Part shown: one piece after another, positions 1-7,964 of the stretch
How the letters are laid out: every line of letters starts with the position of its first letter
How positions within the stretch are numbered: position 1 is the stretch's first letter
Source: Bacillota bacterium
Lineage (GTDB): Bacteria; Bacillota; Clostridia; Lachnospirales; Lachnospiraceae
Assembly (NCBI GenBank): GCA_023410575.1
Contig: JAEYPP010000043.1
Span: 1-64,000, forward strand
Direction: 5' to 3'
DNA length: 64,000 nt
Notes under the pieces: model-generated
The model's database searches: none
What the model saw: the letters and a program-made list of their open reading frames with translations, nothing else
What the model was told of the DNA's origin: nothing
Made by a program: the position numbers and the translations under genes

Positions 1-2
1 TT

Positions 3-62
3 TCTGCACAGACAGATAACCATATCTGTATTATAGCAGAAGGGAAAGTTGTGTACGAGTAA
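3..62 (+). CDS. C-terminal tail of an unidentified protein (partial at window edge)
   Basis: The third forward frame is open from the window edge and gives 19 codons ending ICIIAEGKVVYE before TAA. The stop codon lies inside a perfect inverted repeat that is followed by a further direct copy, an arrangement common at IS ends, so the gene may be the last ORF of an insertion sequence. The fragment is too short to name a family. Confidence 0.35.
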   Translation, partial: SAQTDNHICIIAEGKVVYE

Positions 63-114
63 ATTCCAGGTGTTCCAATCTACTGGAATTTACTCGTGCA
101 AACTGGAATTTACT
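56..114. repeat. Inverted plus direct repeat, possible mobile-element terminus
   Basis: CGAGTAAATTCCAG (56-69) is perfectly inverted as CTGGAATTTACTCG (83-96) around a 13-nt loop. ACTGGAATTTACT recurs directly at 82-94 and 102-114. Multiple short terminal repeats of this kind are known at IS21-family ends; the assignment here is inference. It could also serve as the terminator of the partial upstream ORF. Confidence 0.4.
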
Positions 115-174
115 TTTTCACTTAACAATCTGTAATAAATAATATCATGCAGTGACAAAAAATACAAGTTATTG

Positions 175-1575
175 TCAGTATTCACCAAGGAATATAAACT
201 CCGGATTGTCCCTCATCCCCCGATCATCCGGTAAAATTGCTTGAATTGTTCCGGATTTATAATCAACGACAACAACGTGTACTGCACTTTTGCCACGGAA
301 TTTAATGATGCTATCTTCTGTTGCTTTTTCACAAGTAAGAAGTTCCTTGAAGCGGTTGAAACTCATCATCCCTTCACCACAGAAAAGTTTGTTATACTTA
401 TCCCATCTTACTATGTTGGTTGGGTGATTCGTAAGCTTATCTGAATTTTCCTTTGCCGCAAAGGAATTTACGATACAAAGTATATCCTTGTCATCCCATA
501 TAAGACCTCTGTTAAGAATAGTTGACGAGTCTCTTAGTACTGGTGTCCCATCCTTGTTGCTTATAGGTAGCTCTGCACAGAATGCATCGTTTCTATCGGT
601 GAGTAAAATATTGGAACTAAATGTGTATGAGGAACAGTTGCTAATAAGGTATTCTCCTACTTCGCGAGCTGTCTTGAAGTTTTCAAGAGCATATCTTAAG
701 TCATAAGAATATGCTGTTTTGTTTTCATACGTATAAACAACATCATTCGACGTACCAACGTCATGAATTCCCGTCATGACTCCGTCATCATTTACAGCTG
801 TTATAATATCAAATAGACCAAGAATAGATACAGAGGTAAGGGATTTATCACCATTCTTCATATGTAGTACACAATGGCATTTGCAAATCTGATTTTCCGT
901 CCCAAGATTCCAGTCCAGTATTCTTGCGCTAATGCGTTCTCCCGTCTCTGTTTTGTTTCCGTTAACGGTAATTGAACTACACGCTGTTCCTCTCAAAGTG
1001 TCAGGCACCATCTGATAAAGCACTGCTTCATCATAGCTTAATATACCATCTTCCTTATATCCTGTTACCCCACCACTGATAACGTCCGCATAGCCCTCCA
1101 TCTCTCTTTGATATTCCTCAGGAAGAGACGATTTTAAAGCATCTGCCCTTTCCTTTACTGCAGAGTAATCACCATCAAGATCCGGAAATTTAGCCTTTAT
1201 ATTCTCAAAAAGGTAAGGCTCCATTGTCTTTGCATAATCGGGAAAAGACAATAGAATCGCTTGTGCATAGGCAGCACCAACATCATAATAATCGTTACCC
1301 TCGTATTCTAGAGTAACATCATAGTAACTTTTCTTTTTTTCTATTGTACAAATACCATCGGGGGAAGTAAAAACCTGCTCTACTTTTTCTATGGTAGGCA
1401 TCGTATTGTCATAGTTGTTTTCAATATAATAACTCGCTACTGGTGTAAGCTTGCTTTCTCCCTGCAAAGGAATTACAAGCTCCTCACGACCCTTGTTTTC
1501 ACAGGAACTACATATGAATGCTAGAAATATAACCAGGGTACTTCCAAATAATCTTGCGTTTCTCCTCTTTAACAT
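175..1575 (-). CDS. Lipoprotein Ntn-hydrolase of the C45/NAAA-acid ceramidase-like family
   Basis: 466 aa. The N-terminus has a positively charged start, a hydrophobic stretch and a Cys (residue 25, atypical lipobox CSSC), so it is probably an exported lipoprotein. The core carries GTACSSITVNG followed about 20 residues later by ARILDWN. This matches the nucleophile-Cys plus R-x-x-D-(F/W) arrangement of linear-amide C-N hydrolases (choloylglycine hydrolase, acid ceramidase/NAAA, acyl-CoA:6-APA acyltransferase); Cys199 would be the catalytic residue after autocleavage. The likely reaction is hydrolysis or transfer on an N-acyl amide, substrate unknown. It is the last gene of a three-gene operon behind an ABC ATPase and a permease, 24 nt after the ATPase stop, so it may act on a compound handled by that transporter. 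Confidence 0.7.
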   Translation of the reverse strand: MLKRRNARLFGSTLVIFLAFICSSCENKGREELVIPLQGESKLTPVASYYIENNYDNTMPTIEKVEQVFTSPDGICTIEKKKSYYDVTLEYEGNDYYDVGAAYAQAILLSFPDYAKTMEPYLFENIKAKFPDLDGDYSAVKERADALKSSLPEEYQREMEGYADVISGGVTGYKEDGILSYDEAVLYQMVPDTLRGTACSSITVNGNKTETGERISARILDWNLGTENQICKCHCVLHMKNGDKSLTSVSILGLFDIITAVNDDGVMTGIHDVGTSNDVVYTYENKTAYSYDLRYALENFKTAREVGEYLISNCSSYTFSSNILLTDRNDAFCAELPISNKDGTPVLRDSSTILNRGLIWDDKDILCIVNSFAAKENSDKLTNHPTNIVRWDKYNKLFCGEGMMSFNRFKELLTCEKATEDSIIKFRGKSAVHVVVVDYKSGTIQAILPDDRGMRDNPEFIFLGEY

Positions 1576-1599
1576 TTTGTCATTCCTTTCCCCTTTTAA

Positions 1600-2358
1600 T
1601 CACCAGTTTTGTTCAACTAGCCATTTGCTTAGTGTCAACTCACGCTTTCCAAGCTCATTTTCATTTTCAAGCCTACCAAAACTAATTTCTCCTAGTATTT
1701 GACCATCCACAAGATATAAAACTCTGTCGCTTCTAGCGGCTACTTTTACACTGTGAGTTACCATTAACACACTTGTCCCATTTACATTTACTTTTGTTAA
1801 CTCTCGCATAACATCGTTAGCTGCCCTTGAGTTAAGAGCGCCCGTTGGCTCGTCTGCAAAGATAATTGGAGGATTGTTGATAAGTGCCCTGCAAAGGCAA
1901 ACGCGCTGAAGCTCACCGCCCGAAACCTCGTTTATGCTATGTTCTGCGATTTCGATTACACCGAGTCTTCTCATAAGAGCTTCTGCCCGTTGATTTATCT
2001 CTTTACGCGGTTTCCCCGACTGATAGCCTGGAAGAACAATATTGTCGAAAATACATAGCTTTTTCATCATATACATCTGCTGGAAGATAAATCCCATCTT
2101 AAGAAGCCTTAGTCTTGACATTTCCTTTGCTTTAAAAGAACTAAGTGACTTCCCTTCAAAACAAACCGTACCAGAAGTTATACTATCCATACCGCTTATC
2201 GTATATAGAAGTGTCGATTTTCCACTTCCACTTGGTCCCATAATGGAAACGAATTCTCCCTGCTCCATTTCAAAATTTATATTTTTCAGAATGTTATTAT
2301 TAAATTTGTTAATTATATAAGTCTTACAAAGATCCTTTGCCGATAAAATAATGCTCAC
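1600..2358 (-). CDS. ABC transporter ATP-binding protein, MacB/LolD type
   Basis: 252 aa with Walker A GPSGSGKST (41-49), a Q-loop in FIFQQ, signature SGGE near 146 and Walker B IIFADEPTGAL near 165-175. The short single-domain form with the LNSRAAND stretch after Walker B resembles the LolD/MacB group that pairs with FtsX-like permeases. The start is GTG at 2358, set by AAGGAGG eight bases upstream. It lies 12 nt after the permease stop and clearly forms the nucleotide-binding half of that transporter. Such systems in Firmicutes often act in mechanotransmission, lipoprotein or antimicrobial-peptide handling; the substrate is not evident. Confidence 0.9.
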   Translation of the reverse strand: MSIILSAKDLCKTYIINKFNNNILKNINFEMEQGEFVSIMGPSGSGKSTLLYTISGMDSITSGTVCFEGKSLSSFKAKEMSRLRLLKMGFIFQQMYMMKKLCIFDNIVLPGYQSGKPRKEINQRAEALMRRLGVIEIAEHSINEVSGGELQRVCLCRALINNPPIIFADEPTGALNSRAANDVMRELTKVNVNGTSVLMVTHSVKVAARSDRVLYLVDGQILGEISFGRLENENELGKRELTLSKWLVEQNW

Positions 2359-2370
2359 TTCAACTCCTCC

Positions 2371-4794
2371 TTATTCCTCTGATATTTTCCATATCTCAAT
2401 GTTTTTTATACTTCTAATTTTGAATAGCGTTACAATCATAATTGAAGAAACCATGATAAATGGTATCACTATAAAGGTACCTATATATTCAGGCAGGAAC
2501 GCAAAGCCCGATATCTCTAGATATTCAAATAGCTTTTTTGCCAAAAGCTCAATTGCGGATTTAAGAAGTAATACTGATACAGGAATAGAAAACGCAAGTA
2601 GAATCAGAAATCGAAGTACGTACTGTGCCTTTATTGTGAGGCTTTGTATACCAAGGCTTTTCATGAGTGCAATTTCAGGTGTTTCTTCTGCGATAAAAAC
2701 TGATGAGCAAAGATATGTTATTAGCATGGAAATAAATATCACAGCGCTGCCTATAATATATTCAAGAAGTGTAAAAATTCTATCATATTCCGTAAGACTT
2801 CTCTTTATTAATTCATCGCTCTCCATTATATTTTGCTCTCCAAAAACCTCCTCGAGCTTTTGAAAAGTCTTTTCCTTCTCTTCTCCCTCTGCATTTATAT
2901 TATAGGCAAGTAGCGCTTGAGAATGTGGATATGCATTCTTATATGTACTGCTAAGACATGCTCTAGGTGTACCACTTTCCATTACATTTAAAAAACCAGT
3001 TATTACAAACTCTTTTCGGACCAACTTAGTACCCAAACCATCATCATCATATTCCTTCAATTCAAATTCAACAATATCACCTAACTGAAGTCCATACTTT
3101 GTAGCACTATAATTACTAATAGCAATTTCGTTTTCCAGCTTCGGCGCTGTTCCACCCTTACAATAATTTAATTGATCTATCTCATCACATCCATATAACA
3201 ATATGTATTCAATCTCATCCTCTCCAATCATATAATTACCAAAAGTAAGGTCCGAGGTTACCAACTCAGCTAAGATATGATTCTTCTTAATCTCTTCGTT
3301 GACAACATCGTATATGCTCTTTTCGCCTCCCACTCTCTTCATAAGCTCTTCTTGATTTTGTAAATCTATTCCGAAATCAACATTATAAATCATCCAGTAA
3401 TTATAATAACCCTCACTTATTACAGTGCTTTTTAAATTAAATATCATAAGCATCATAGTTGCGCTAAGAACATACACAATAATAAGGAATATATATCTCT
3501 TCATACGAGTAAGCACATCTGACAATGCAAGGTAAAATGCCCCCGGCATCCTTTTTCTTTTGTGTAGAAAAAGTGCTGAATTTTTTTTGAAACGTTCTCC
3601 ATGATTTTCTCCGTAAATAGCGTCGATGACTGAAATTTTATTAATTCGTCGCATAACCATAAGAGAAAAAAGAATGATGAATATTATGATAACCATTACT
3701 GCTATAATCCCGATAAGTGTTGTTACAATAAAGCTAGGTGTGACATAATCGGTAAAGAAGAGACTAAGCATATATTTTGAAAGAGGAAATCCAATAACTA
3801 CGCCTATAATGCCCCCAGCAACTGTAAATGCAATATATTTTGCACAGAATATCCATCGGTAACTGAGTGAATCAGCACCAATTGCTTTCATCACGCCAAT
3901 TTCTTTTTCTTCTTCTTTAAGTGTGGCAACCATTGTAAACCTTATTGTCATAAGAACGATAAGTATCATAAATATACTGATTAATACGACAAATACGACT
4001 ATAATATAATTAAAGACTTTACTATCGCTCAAATCTTCGTTTTGTCCCGTATGGACACGAATGATATCCGTGCCCTCTAAATCACTCTCGTAAAAATGAT
4101 CAACAAAACGTAACAAATAATTATCGTAATCAAACTCTTTCTCAGAAGCGTCAAAGGAAATGAAAATTGTTGAGTTTTCTTTCGCAAGTAACTTATAATC
4201 TGAGTCAGAAATCACATATCTATAATAACTGCGTGAGGACGAGAGTGTATCCTTAAAAAAAGTAGCTATTTCAAACTCATACACATTCCCCTGATCCGTA
4301 GTAAATCTCACTTTATCGCCAACCTTAGCTCCTGTTAAGTTCATGGCTCTCGCAGGAATGGCAATTGTACCATTTCTTACAAAAAAAGTGTTATCTTCTA
4401 AGTCATAAAGAAGATTAACTTTCTTCGGCATGGTGATAAGAAAATTGCGATTATTAGAAAAGCTTCTGCTTTCACTCTCATCAAAATCATTAAAATTAAT
4501 ACTTTCCGCATTCAGCATTTCAGAGGTATAGATATCTCCTGAATATCCCGTATCCTTGATAAGATTAATGATATCCATAGCATTCTCAGAACAATTATTC
4601 GTTCCCGAATCAAAAATTATCTGCATTTCAGATAGATTGCACACCTTAGCTGTATGTTTTGCAGCGACAATCCCAGAATAGATCTGAATTGCTCCAATGT
4701 AAACCATGGCAGCTGCAACTGTTATAAACAAAAACAAGATAAAGTTGAGTCCCTTTTTCTGGAGTAAGTCTTTTTTTAGCATTCTAAAAAACAT
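2371..4794 (-). CDS. FtsX-like ABC transporter permease with two extracytoplasmic domains
   Basis: 807 aa from the chosen ATG at 4794 (GGGAG six bases upstream). A longer in-frame ATG at 4875 lies upstream of a good -10 box and is rejected. One N-terminal membrane helix is followed by a large extracytoplasmic domain, then two FtsX modules, the first near residues 260-380 and the second at the C-terminus. The first FtsX module carries the family motif EEEKEIGVMKAIGA and the second has EETPEIALMKSLGI. This is the standard architecture of large Firmicute FtsX permeases that work with a MacB-type ATPase, here the next gene. It is the first gene of the operon with the ATPase and the Ntn-hydrolase lipoprotein. 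Confidence 0.9.
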   Translation of the reverse strand: MFFRMLKKDLLQKKGLNFILFLFITVAAAMVYIGAIQIYSGIVAAKHTAKVCNLSEMQIIFDSGTNNCSENAMDIINLIKDTGYSGDIYTSEMLNAESINFNDFDESESRSFSNNRNFLITMPKKVNLLYDLEDNTFFVRNGTIAIPARAMNLTGAKVGDKVRFTTDQGNVYEFEIATFFKDTLSSSRSYYRYVISDSDYKLLAKENSTIFISFDASEKEFDYDNYLLRFVDHFYESDLEGTDIIRVHTGQNEDLSDSKVFNYIIVVFVVLISIFMILIVLMTIRFTMVATLKEEEKEIGVMKAIGADSLSYRWIFCAKYIAFTVAGGIIGVVIGFPLSKYMLSLFFTDYVTPSFIVTTLIGIIAVMVIIIFIILFSLMVMRRINKISVIDAIYGENHGERFKKNSALFLHKRKRMPGAFYLALSDVLTRMKRYIFLIIVYVLSATMMLMIFNLKSTVISEGYYNYWMIYNVDFGIDLQNQEELMKRVGGEKSIYDVVNEEIKKNHILAELVTSDLTFGNYMIGEDEIEYILLYGCDEIDQLNYCKGGTAPKLENEIAISNYSATKYGLQLGDIVEFELKEYDDDGLGTKLVRKEFVITGFLNVMESGTPRACLSSTYKNAYPHSQALLAYNINAEGEEKEKTFQKLEEVFGEQNIMESDELIKRSLTEYDRIFTLLEYIIGSAVIFISMLITYLCSSVFIAEETPEIALMKSLGIQSLTIKAQYVLRFLILLAFSIPVSVLLLKSAIELLAKKLFEYLEISGFAFLPEYIGTFIVIPFIMVSSIMIVTLFKIRSIKNIEIWKISEE

Positions 4795-4860
4795 ATTGTT
4801 CTCCCTAAGCCTATGTGCCTTAAAGGGCATTCCAAGGCAACATTTGTCATTTTTTGAATC

Positions 4861-4888
4861 ATTATAACAAATCAAAGTTTAAAAAGTC
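4861..4888 (-). promoter_or_regulatory. Sigma-A-type promoter of the FtsX permease operon
   Basis: On the minus strand the -10 box TATAAT (4861-4866) is preceded by TGT (extended -10). A weak -35 GACTTT (4883-4888) lies 16 bp upstream. Transcription would start near 4854, about 60 nt before the chosen start codon, and excludes the upstream ATG at 4875. Confidence 0.6.
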
Positions 4889-4922
4889 TTTAAATCTTCC
4901 AAACATTTCTCTTTATTATAAA

Positions 4923-4962
4923 AAAATCCCCTGTACCAATTATTTTTGATACAGGGGATTTT
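4923..4962. terminator. Bidirectional hairpin terminator
   Basis: Perfect 13-bp stem AAAATCCCCTGTA (4923-4935) / TACAGGGGATTTT (4950-4962), flanked by A-rich and T-rich runs. On the minus strand it ends the MocR transcription unit before the FtsX operon promoter. Confidence 0.8.
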
Positions 4963-5090
4963 CTTTGCCTTCCCATTAACCAAGTGCCATCTAAAATCAT
5001 CATAACTGCGAATCCAATTGCAAATCCAATTGCTCCAACTGCCATTCCTTCTATTATAAATAAAATGAAAAAAGTTACACCAACCGATTT
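4963..5090 (-). pseudogene. Remnant of a membrane-protein C-terminus, ZIP metal transporter-like
   Basis: Directly after the MocR stop, the same frame stays open for 66 codons. Its first part reads as a hydrophobic helix containing EGMAVGAIGFAIGF, then AVMMILD. The G-F-x-x-G-F-x-x-M-M-x-L-D pattern is what I recall from the last helix of GufA-like ZIP transporters. After MILD the similarity stops and the frame runs through the terminator hairpin. It has no start codon or RBS, so I read it as a gene remnant left by a deletion or replacement. The family assignment is from memory. Confidence 0.4.
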
Positions 5091-6479
5091 TTATGCATTG
5101 TTTACAATAATTTTATTTAACACTTTGATTCCCTCTTGAATCTGTACAGGACTTAAATGCCCGTATCCTAGAAGTAGCTTATCCTTATGACTATCTTTCG
5201 TTGGAGAATATTGAGTTACAGGTGCTATTCTGACTCCAGCCTCTTTAAATTTTCTCATAAATTGTTCATTGAATTCCATTCCTTGAAACTGAAGTGCTAT
5301 ATGCAAACCAGAAGCATCCCCCCATGGCTGTACCGATTCTTTGAATATCTTATCCATGGTATCCAATAAGACATCTCTTTTATCTCCATATATCTTGCTC
5401 ATTCGCTTAACATGCTTATCCATTTTTCGTGTATACAAAAATTTAGCGAGAGCAATTTGTTCCAAAATTGGATTTTGCACATCCACATAATTACGATAAT
5501 GCCACCACTTCTTCTGAAGTTGTTTCGGTAAGATTACAAATCCGATTCGCAACGCAGGGAAAAGTGTTTTACTGAATGTTCCTACATAAACTACACGAGA
5601 GGGGTCCATAGAATATATAGGACTTACGGGTGGGCCGGAGTAACGAAACTCACTGTCATAATCGTCTTCGATAATGTAAAAATCATTTTTCATTGCTAAG
5701 CGTATCAATGCAGCTCGACGATTTGCATGGAGAATACAGCCTAATGGGAATTGGTGCGATGGAGTAACATAAACTGCTGAAATATCTTTGTTGTTTAAGG
5801 TAGAGATATCAGCCCCATGTAGATCAACTGGAAGCCAATCCACATCATATCCTTTATCAGAAACAATAGTTCGCATTCCTTGATGGGAAGGATCTTCTAA
5901 TACAAATGCATGACTCTCTTTATGTAATATTTCTACGAGAAGATGGAGTGCCTCTGTTGCACCCGATGTAATAAATACATCTTTAGGGTTTACTTCTATG
6001 CTTCTGCTACGAAATAGCCAGTGAGCAATTTCTTCGCATAATGGCTCATAGCCCTTTGGACCGCTATATTCCATATGTGAGGTAGTCATTGTACTAGCGG
6101 CTTCATGTACTAATTGCCCCCAGAGCTGGCAAGGAAATAAAGATAAATCAGGTTGTCCTGTTTTAAAGTCCCACAGAATAGGTGCTTTTTCTTGTTCACA
6201 TTCCACAGGCAATGAAGTTTTTTTTGTCGTAAGATGAAGTCCCTCTGTAACTCGGGTAGGTGCTCCCTGACGGCTCACAATAAATCCTTCGGTCAAAAGC
6301 ATGTCATATGCTTCACAAACTGTATTTCTAGAAACACATAAACCTTTTGCAAGTTCTCTTGTTGATGGCAAAACTTCACCTTGTGAAAGCTGTCCCGCTA
6401 AAATACGCTGTTTCAGTGATAAGAATATCTGACGTGCTAAACTAATATCATCATTGTAACGTAATTCTATTCCCCACAT
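5091..6479 (-). CDS. MocR-family transcriptional regulator (GntR HTH fused to aminotransferase-like domain)
   Basis: 462 aa. A GntR-type winged helix at residues 10-78 contains LPSTRELAKGLCVSRNTVCEAYD. A fold-type I aminotransferase domain fills 105-462, with the PLP-lysine in GTFSKTLFPAL (Lys304) and the cofactor region EDDYDSEFRY. MocR/PdxR proteins bind PLP or related aldimines and control pyridoxal, GABA or transport genes; they seldom catalyse transamination. It is divergent from an EamA-family permease, so that gene is its likely target. GGAG lies 11 bases before the start, and direct-repeat sites typical of MocR operators occupy the intergenic region. Confidence 0.9.
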   Translation of the reverse strand: MWGIELRYNDDISLARQIFLSLKQRILAGQLSQGEVLPSTRELAKGLCVSRNTVCEAYDMLLTEGFIVSRQGAPTRVTEGLHLTTKKTSLPVECEQEKAPILWDFKTGQPDLSLFPCQLWGQLVHEAASTMTTSHMEYSGPKGYEPLCEEIAHWLFRSRSIEVNPKDVFITSGATEALHLLVEILHKESHAFVLEDPSHQGMRTIVSDKGYDVDWLPVDLHGADISTLNNKDISAVYVTPSHQFPLGCILHANRRAALIRLAMKNDFYIIEDDYDSEFRYSGPPVSPIYSMDPSRVVYVGTFSKTLFPALRIGFVILPKQLQKKWWHYRNYVDVQNPILEQIALAKFLYTRKMDKHVKRMSKIYGDKRDVLLDTMDKIFKESVQPWGDASGLHIALQFQGMEFNEQFMRKFKEAGVRIAPVTQYSPTKDSHKDKLLLGYGHLSPVQIQEGIKVLNKIIVNNA

Positions 6480-6495
6480 AAGGACATTATCTCCT

Positions 6496-6545
6496 AACTG
6501 GCTCTATAAAAGTGCCTTTCAACTGGCTCTTATTACAATCCAGTT
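6496..6545. promoter_or_regulatory. Candidate MocR operator: direct repeats plus an inverted half-site
   Basis: AACTGGCTCT occurs at 6496-6505 and 6521-6530 (25-bp period), and CCAGTT (6540-6545) is the same half-site inverted. MocR regulators commonly bind direct repeats with an additional half-site of this spacing class, and the sites sit between the regulator and the divergent permease. Confidence 0.55.
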
Positions 6546-6546
6546 C

Positions 6547-6579
6547 ATGAGATATAATTATAGTTGAATTATATCTCAT
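6547..6579. promoter_or_regulatory. Perfect inverted repeat covering the EamA promoter region
   Basis: ATGAGATATAATT (6547-6559) and AATTATATCTCAT (6567-6579) form a perfect 13-bp palindrome with a 7-nt spacer. It contains TATAAT -10-like boxes on both strands and ends 7 bp before the ribosome binding site of the permease, so it could be an operator or an mRNA hairpin. Confidence 0.5.
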
Positions 6580-6600
6580 TGTAAAGAAAGAGGATGAAAA

Positions 6601-7542
6601 ATGAAAAATATTGCAGGGAAAATATATTTGTTGTTAGCTTTTACGTTGGCCGGAACATCAGTTATTACAGGATACATTCTCTCTGAGAAGCTAAACCTAT
6701 TTACCATTACCGCTGTAAGCTTGGGTATTATGATTTTGACCTTGATTCCATTTTATGGAGTGAAGACTATTAAAACCATTCGTTCACTGAAAAGAAATGA
6801 CTGGAAAATGCTTATTCTTCAAGCTGTCTTTGGGATATTTCTTTTTCGAGTATTTTTGCTTTTGAGTGTGAATCTGACAAGCACTGTGGAAGCAGGAATA
6901 TTAACAGGGACAACTCCAGCAATTACTTCCATTCTCGCTTATATCGTTCTCAAGGAAAAACCTACGATGTGGAAGATTCTTGGTGTTATCTGTACTGTTT
7001 TCGGTATCATACTGTTGCAAGGAACAGATATGAATTCGGTTCAGTTCTCAACCCGAAATATGCTTGGAAATGTGTTTGTGCTCTGCGCAGCAGCAAGCGA
7101 ATCATATTTTAACATAATTTCAAGAAAGCACAAAATGATGAAGCAAAACGATACTAACGTGCAAATTCATCCGATTGTACAAACACTAATTGTGTCAACC
7201 ATCGCCTTCGCTTTATCCCTAATTCCAGCTCTGATTAGTCGACCTTATGTAGCCTTACAATCGATTGGTCCAACCGAATGGATCGCCTTGATCTGGTATG
7301 GATTAATTGTAACTGCATTGGCTTTTGCATTTTTTTATGCAGGGGTTAAACGCTGTGATTCCTACACAACAGCAGCTTTTTCAGGAATGATTCCCATGAC
7401 TTCCATGTTTTTATCTCTTTTGTTCTTGAAAGAAACAGTAAGCTTGACACAGTGGGCAGGGGGATTTTTGATTATCTTCAGTATGTTGATGATTGGTAGC
7501 AGGTTGCGACAACCAAATCGCCAAATAATACAAAAAAGCTAA
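6601..7542 (+). CDS. EamA-family (drug/metabolite transporter superfamily) permease
   Basis: 313 aa, almost entirely hydrophobic, with about ten membrane helices arranged as two EamA repeats (roughly 5-140 and 160-300). The motif GTTPAITSILAYIVLKEKPT near 100 and GMIPMTSMFLSLLFLKET near 260 are the equivalent positions of the two repeats, as usual for the family. It is probably an inner-membrane exporter or importer of a small metabolite. Divergence from a MocR regulator suggests a PLP-linked or amino-acid-related substrate. The RBS GAAAGAGG lies seven bases before ATG; an earlier ATG at 6594 is out of frame. Confidence 0.85.
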   Translation: MKNIAGKIYLLLAFTLAGTSVITGYILSEKLNLFTITAVSLGIMILTLIPFYGVKTIKTIRSLKRNDWKMLILQAVFGIFLFRVFLLLSVNLTSTVEAGILTGTTPAITSILAYIVLKEKPTMWKILGVICTVFGIILLQGTDMNSVQFSTRNMLGNVFVLCAAASESYFNIISRKHKMMKQNDTNVQIHPIVQTLIVSTIAFALSLIPALISRPYVALQSIGPTEWIALIWYGLIVTALAFAFFYAGVKRCDSYTTAAFSGMIPMTSMFLSLLFLKETVSLTQWAGGFLIIFSMLMIGSRLRQPNRQIIQKS

Positions 7543-7553
7543 AGGAGGATTTT

Positions 7554-7964
7554 ATGTTATCTATTGAAGACAATATTCGAGTTTCTTATCCAGAAGTGAA
7601 AATGGGAATTCTAGTAATGCAAGATGTTATCTACTTCAGTTCATGCAAAGAAGAGATAATTAATACAATAATTGGTGACATCCACCAGAAATATGAACAC
7701 TTAGATAGAAAGGGATTAAAAGAATTACACCCTATTAAAGCATATGTTACATACTATAAGAGATTTGGCAATAGCTTTCATCTGCTATCCCAATTAGAGT
7801 CTCTTTTGAAAGGAGAAAAATCAATACAGTTCAAGTCGGGACTATTACAAGCTATGTTCTTATTAGAAGTTTTTCTCCAACAGCAAGAACAACGCTGTTG
7901 GAGGTTTTTTGCTAAAGTATTGTGGAGTTTAATAATAAACAATCCTATTATTTTACCCGAGTAA
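7554..7964 (+). pseudogene. Truncated B3/B4 (PheT-like tRNA-binding) domain protein
   Basis: The first ~105 residues resemble stand-alone B3/B4 domain proteins related to the editing domain of PheRS beta (start YPEVKMGILVMQDV, then KAYVTYYKRFGNSFHLLSQLESLLKG). The usual protein is over 200 aa. Here similarity stops near SGLLQAMFLLEV and the frame then reads through a rho-independent terminator hairpin, giving an unrelated tail that ends inside the convergent WG-repeat gene. I conclude the 3' half was lost. AGGAGG sits five bases before ATG and the gene follows the EamA permease by 11 nt, so it was probably co-transcribed. Confidence 0.6.
7875..7910 (+). terminator. Rho-independent terminator after the EamA unit
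   Basis: Stem CTCCAACAGC (7875-7884) / GCTGTTGGAG (7894-7903) with a 9-nt loop and seven T residues (7904-7910). It lies inside the apparent reading frame of the truncated B3/B4 gene. Confidence 0.85.

Noticed and set aside
2371..4875. Longer permease starting at ATG 4875
   Set aside because: The start lies upstream of a strong -10 box (4861-4866) and encodes a non-hydrophobic extension without RBS; ATG 4794 has GGGAG.
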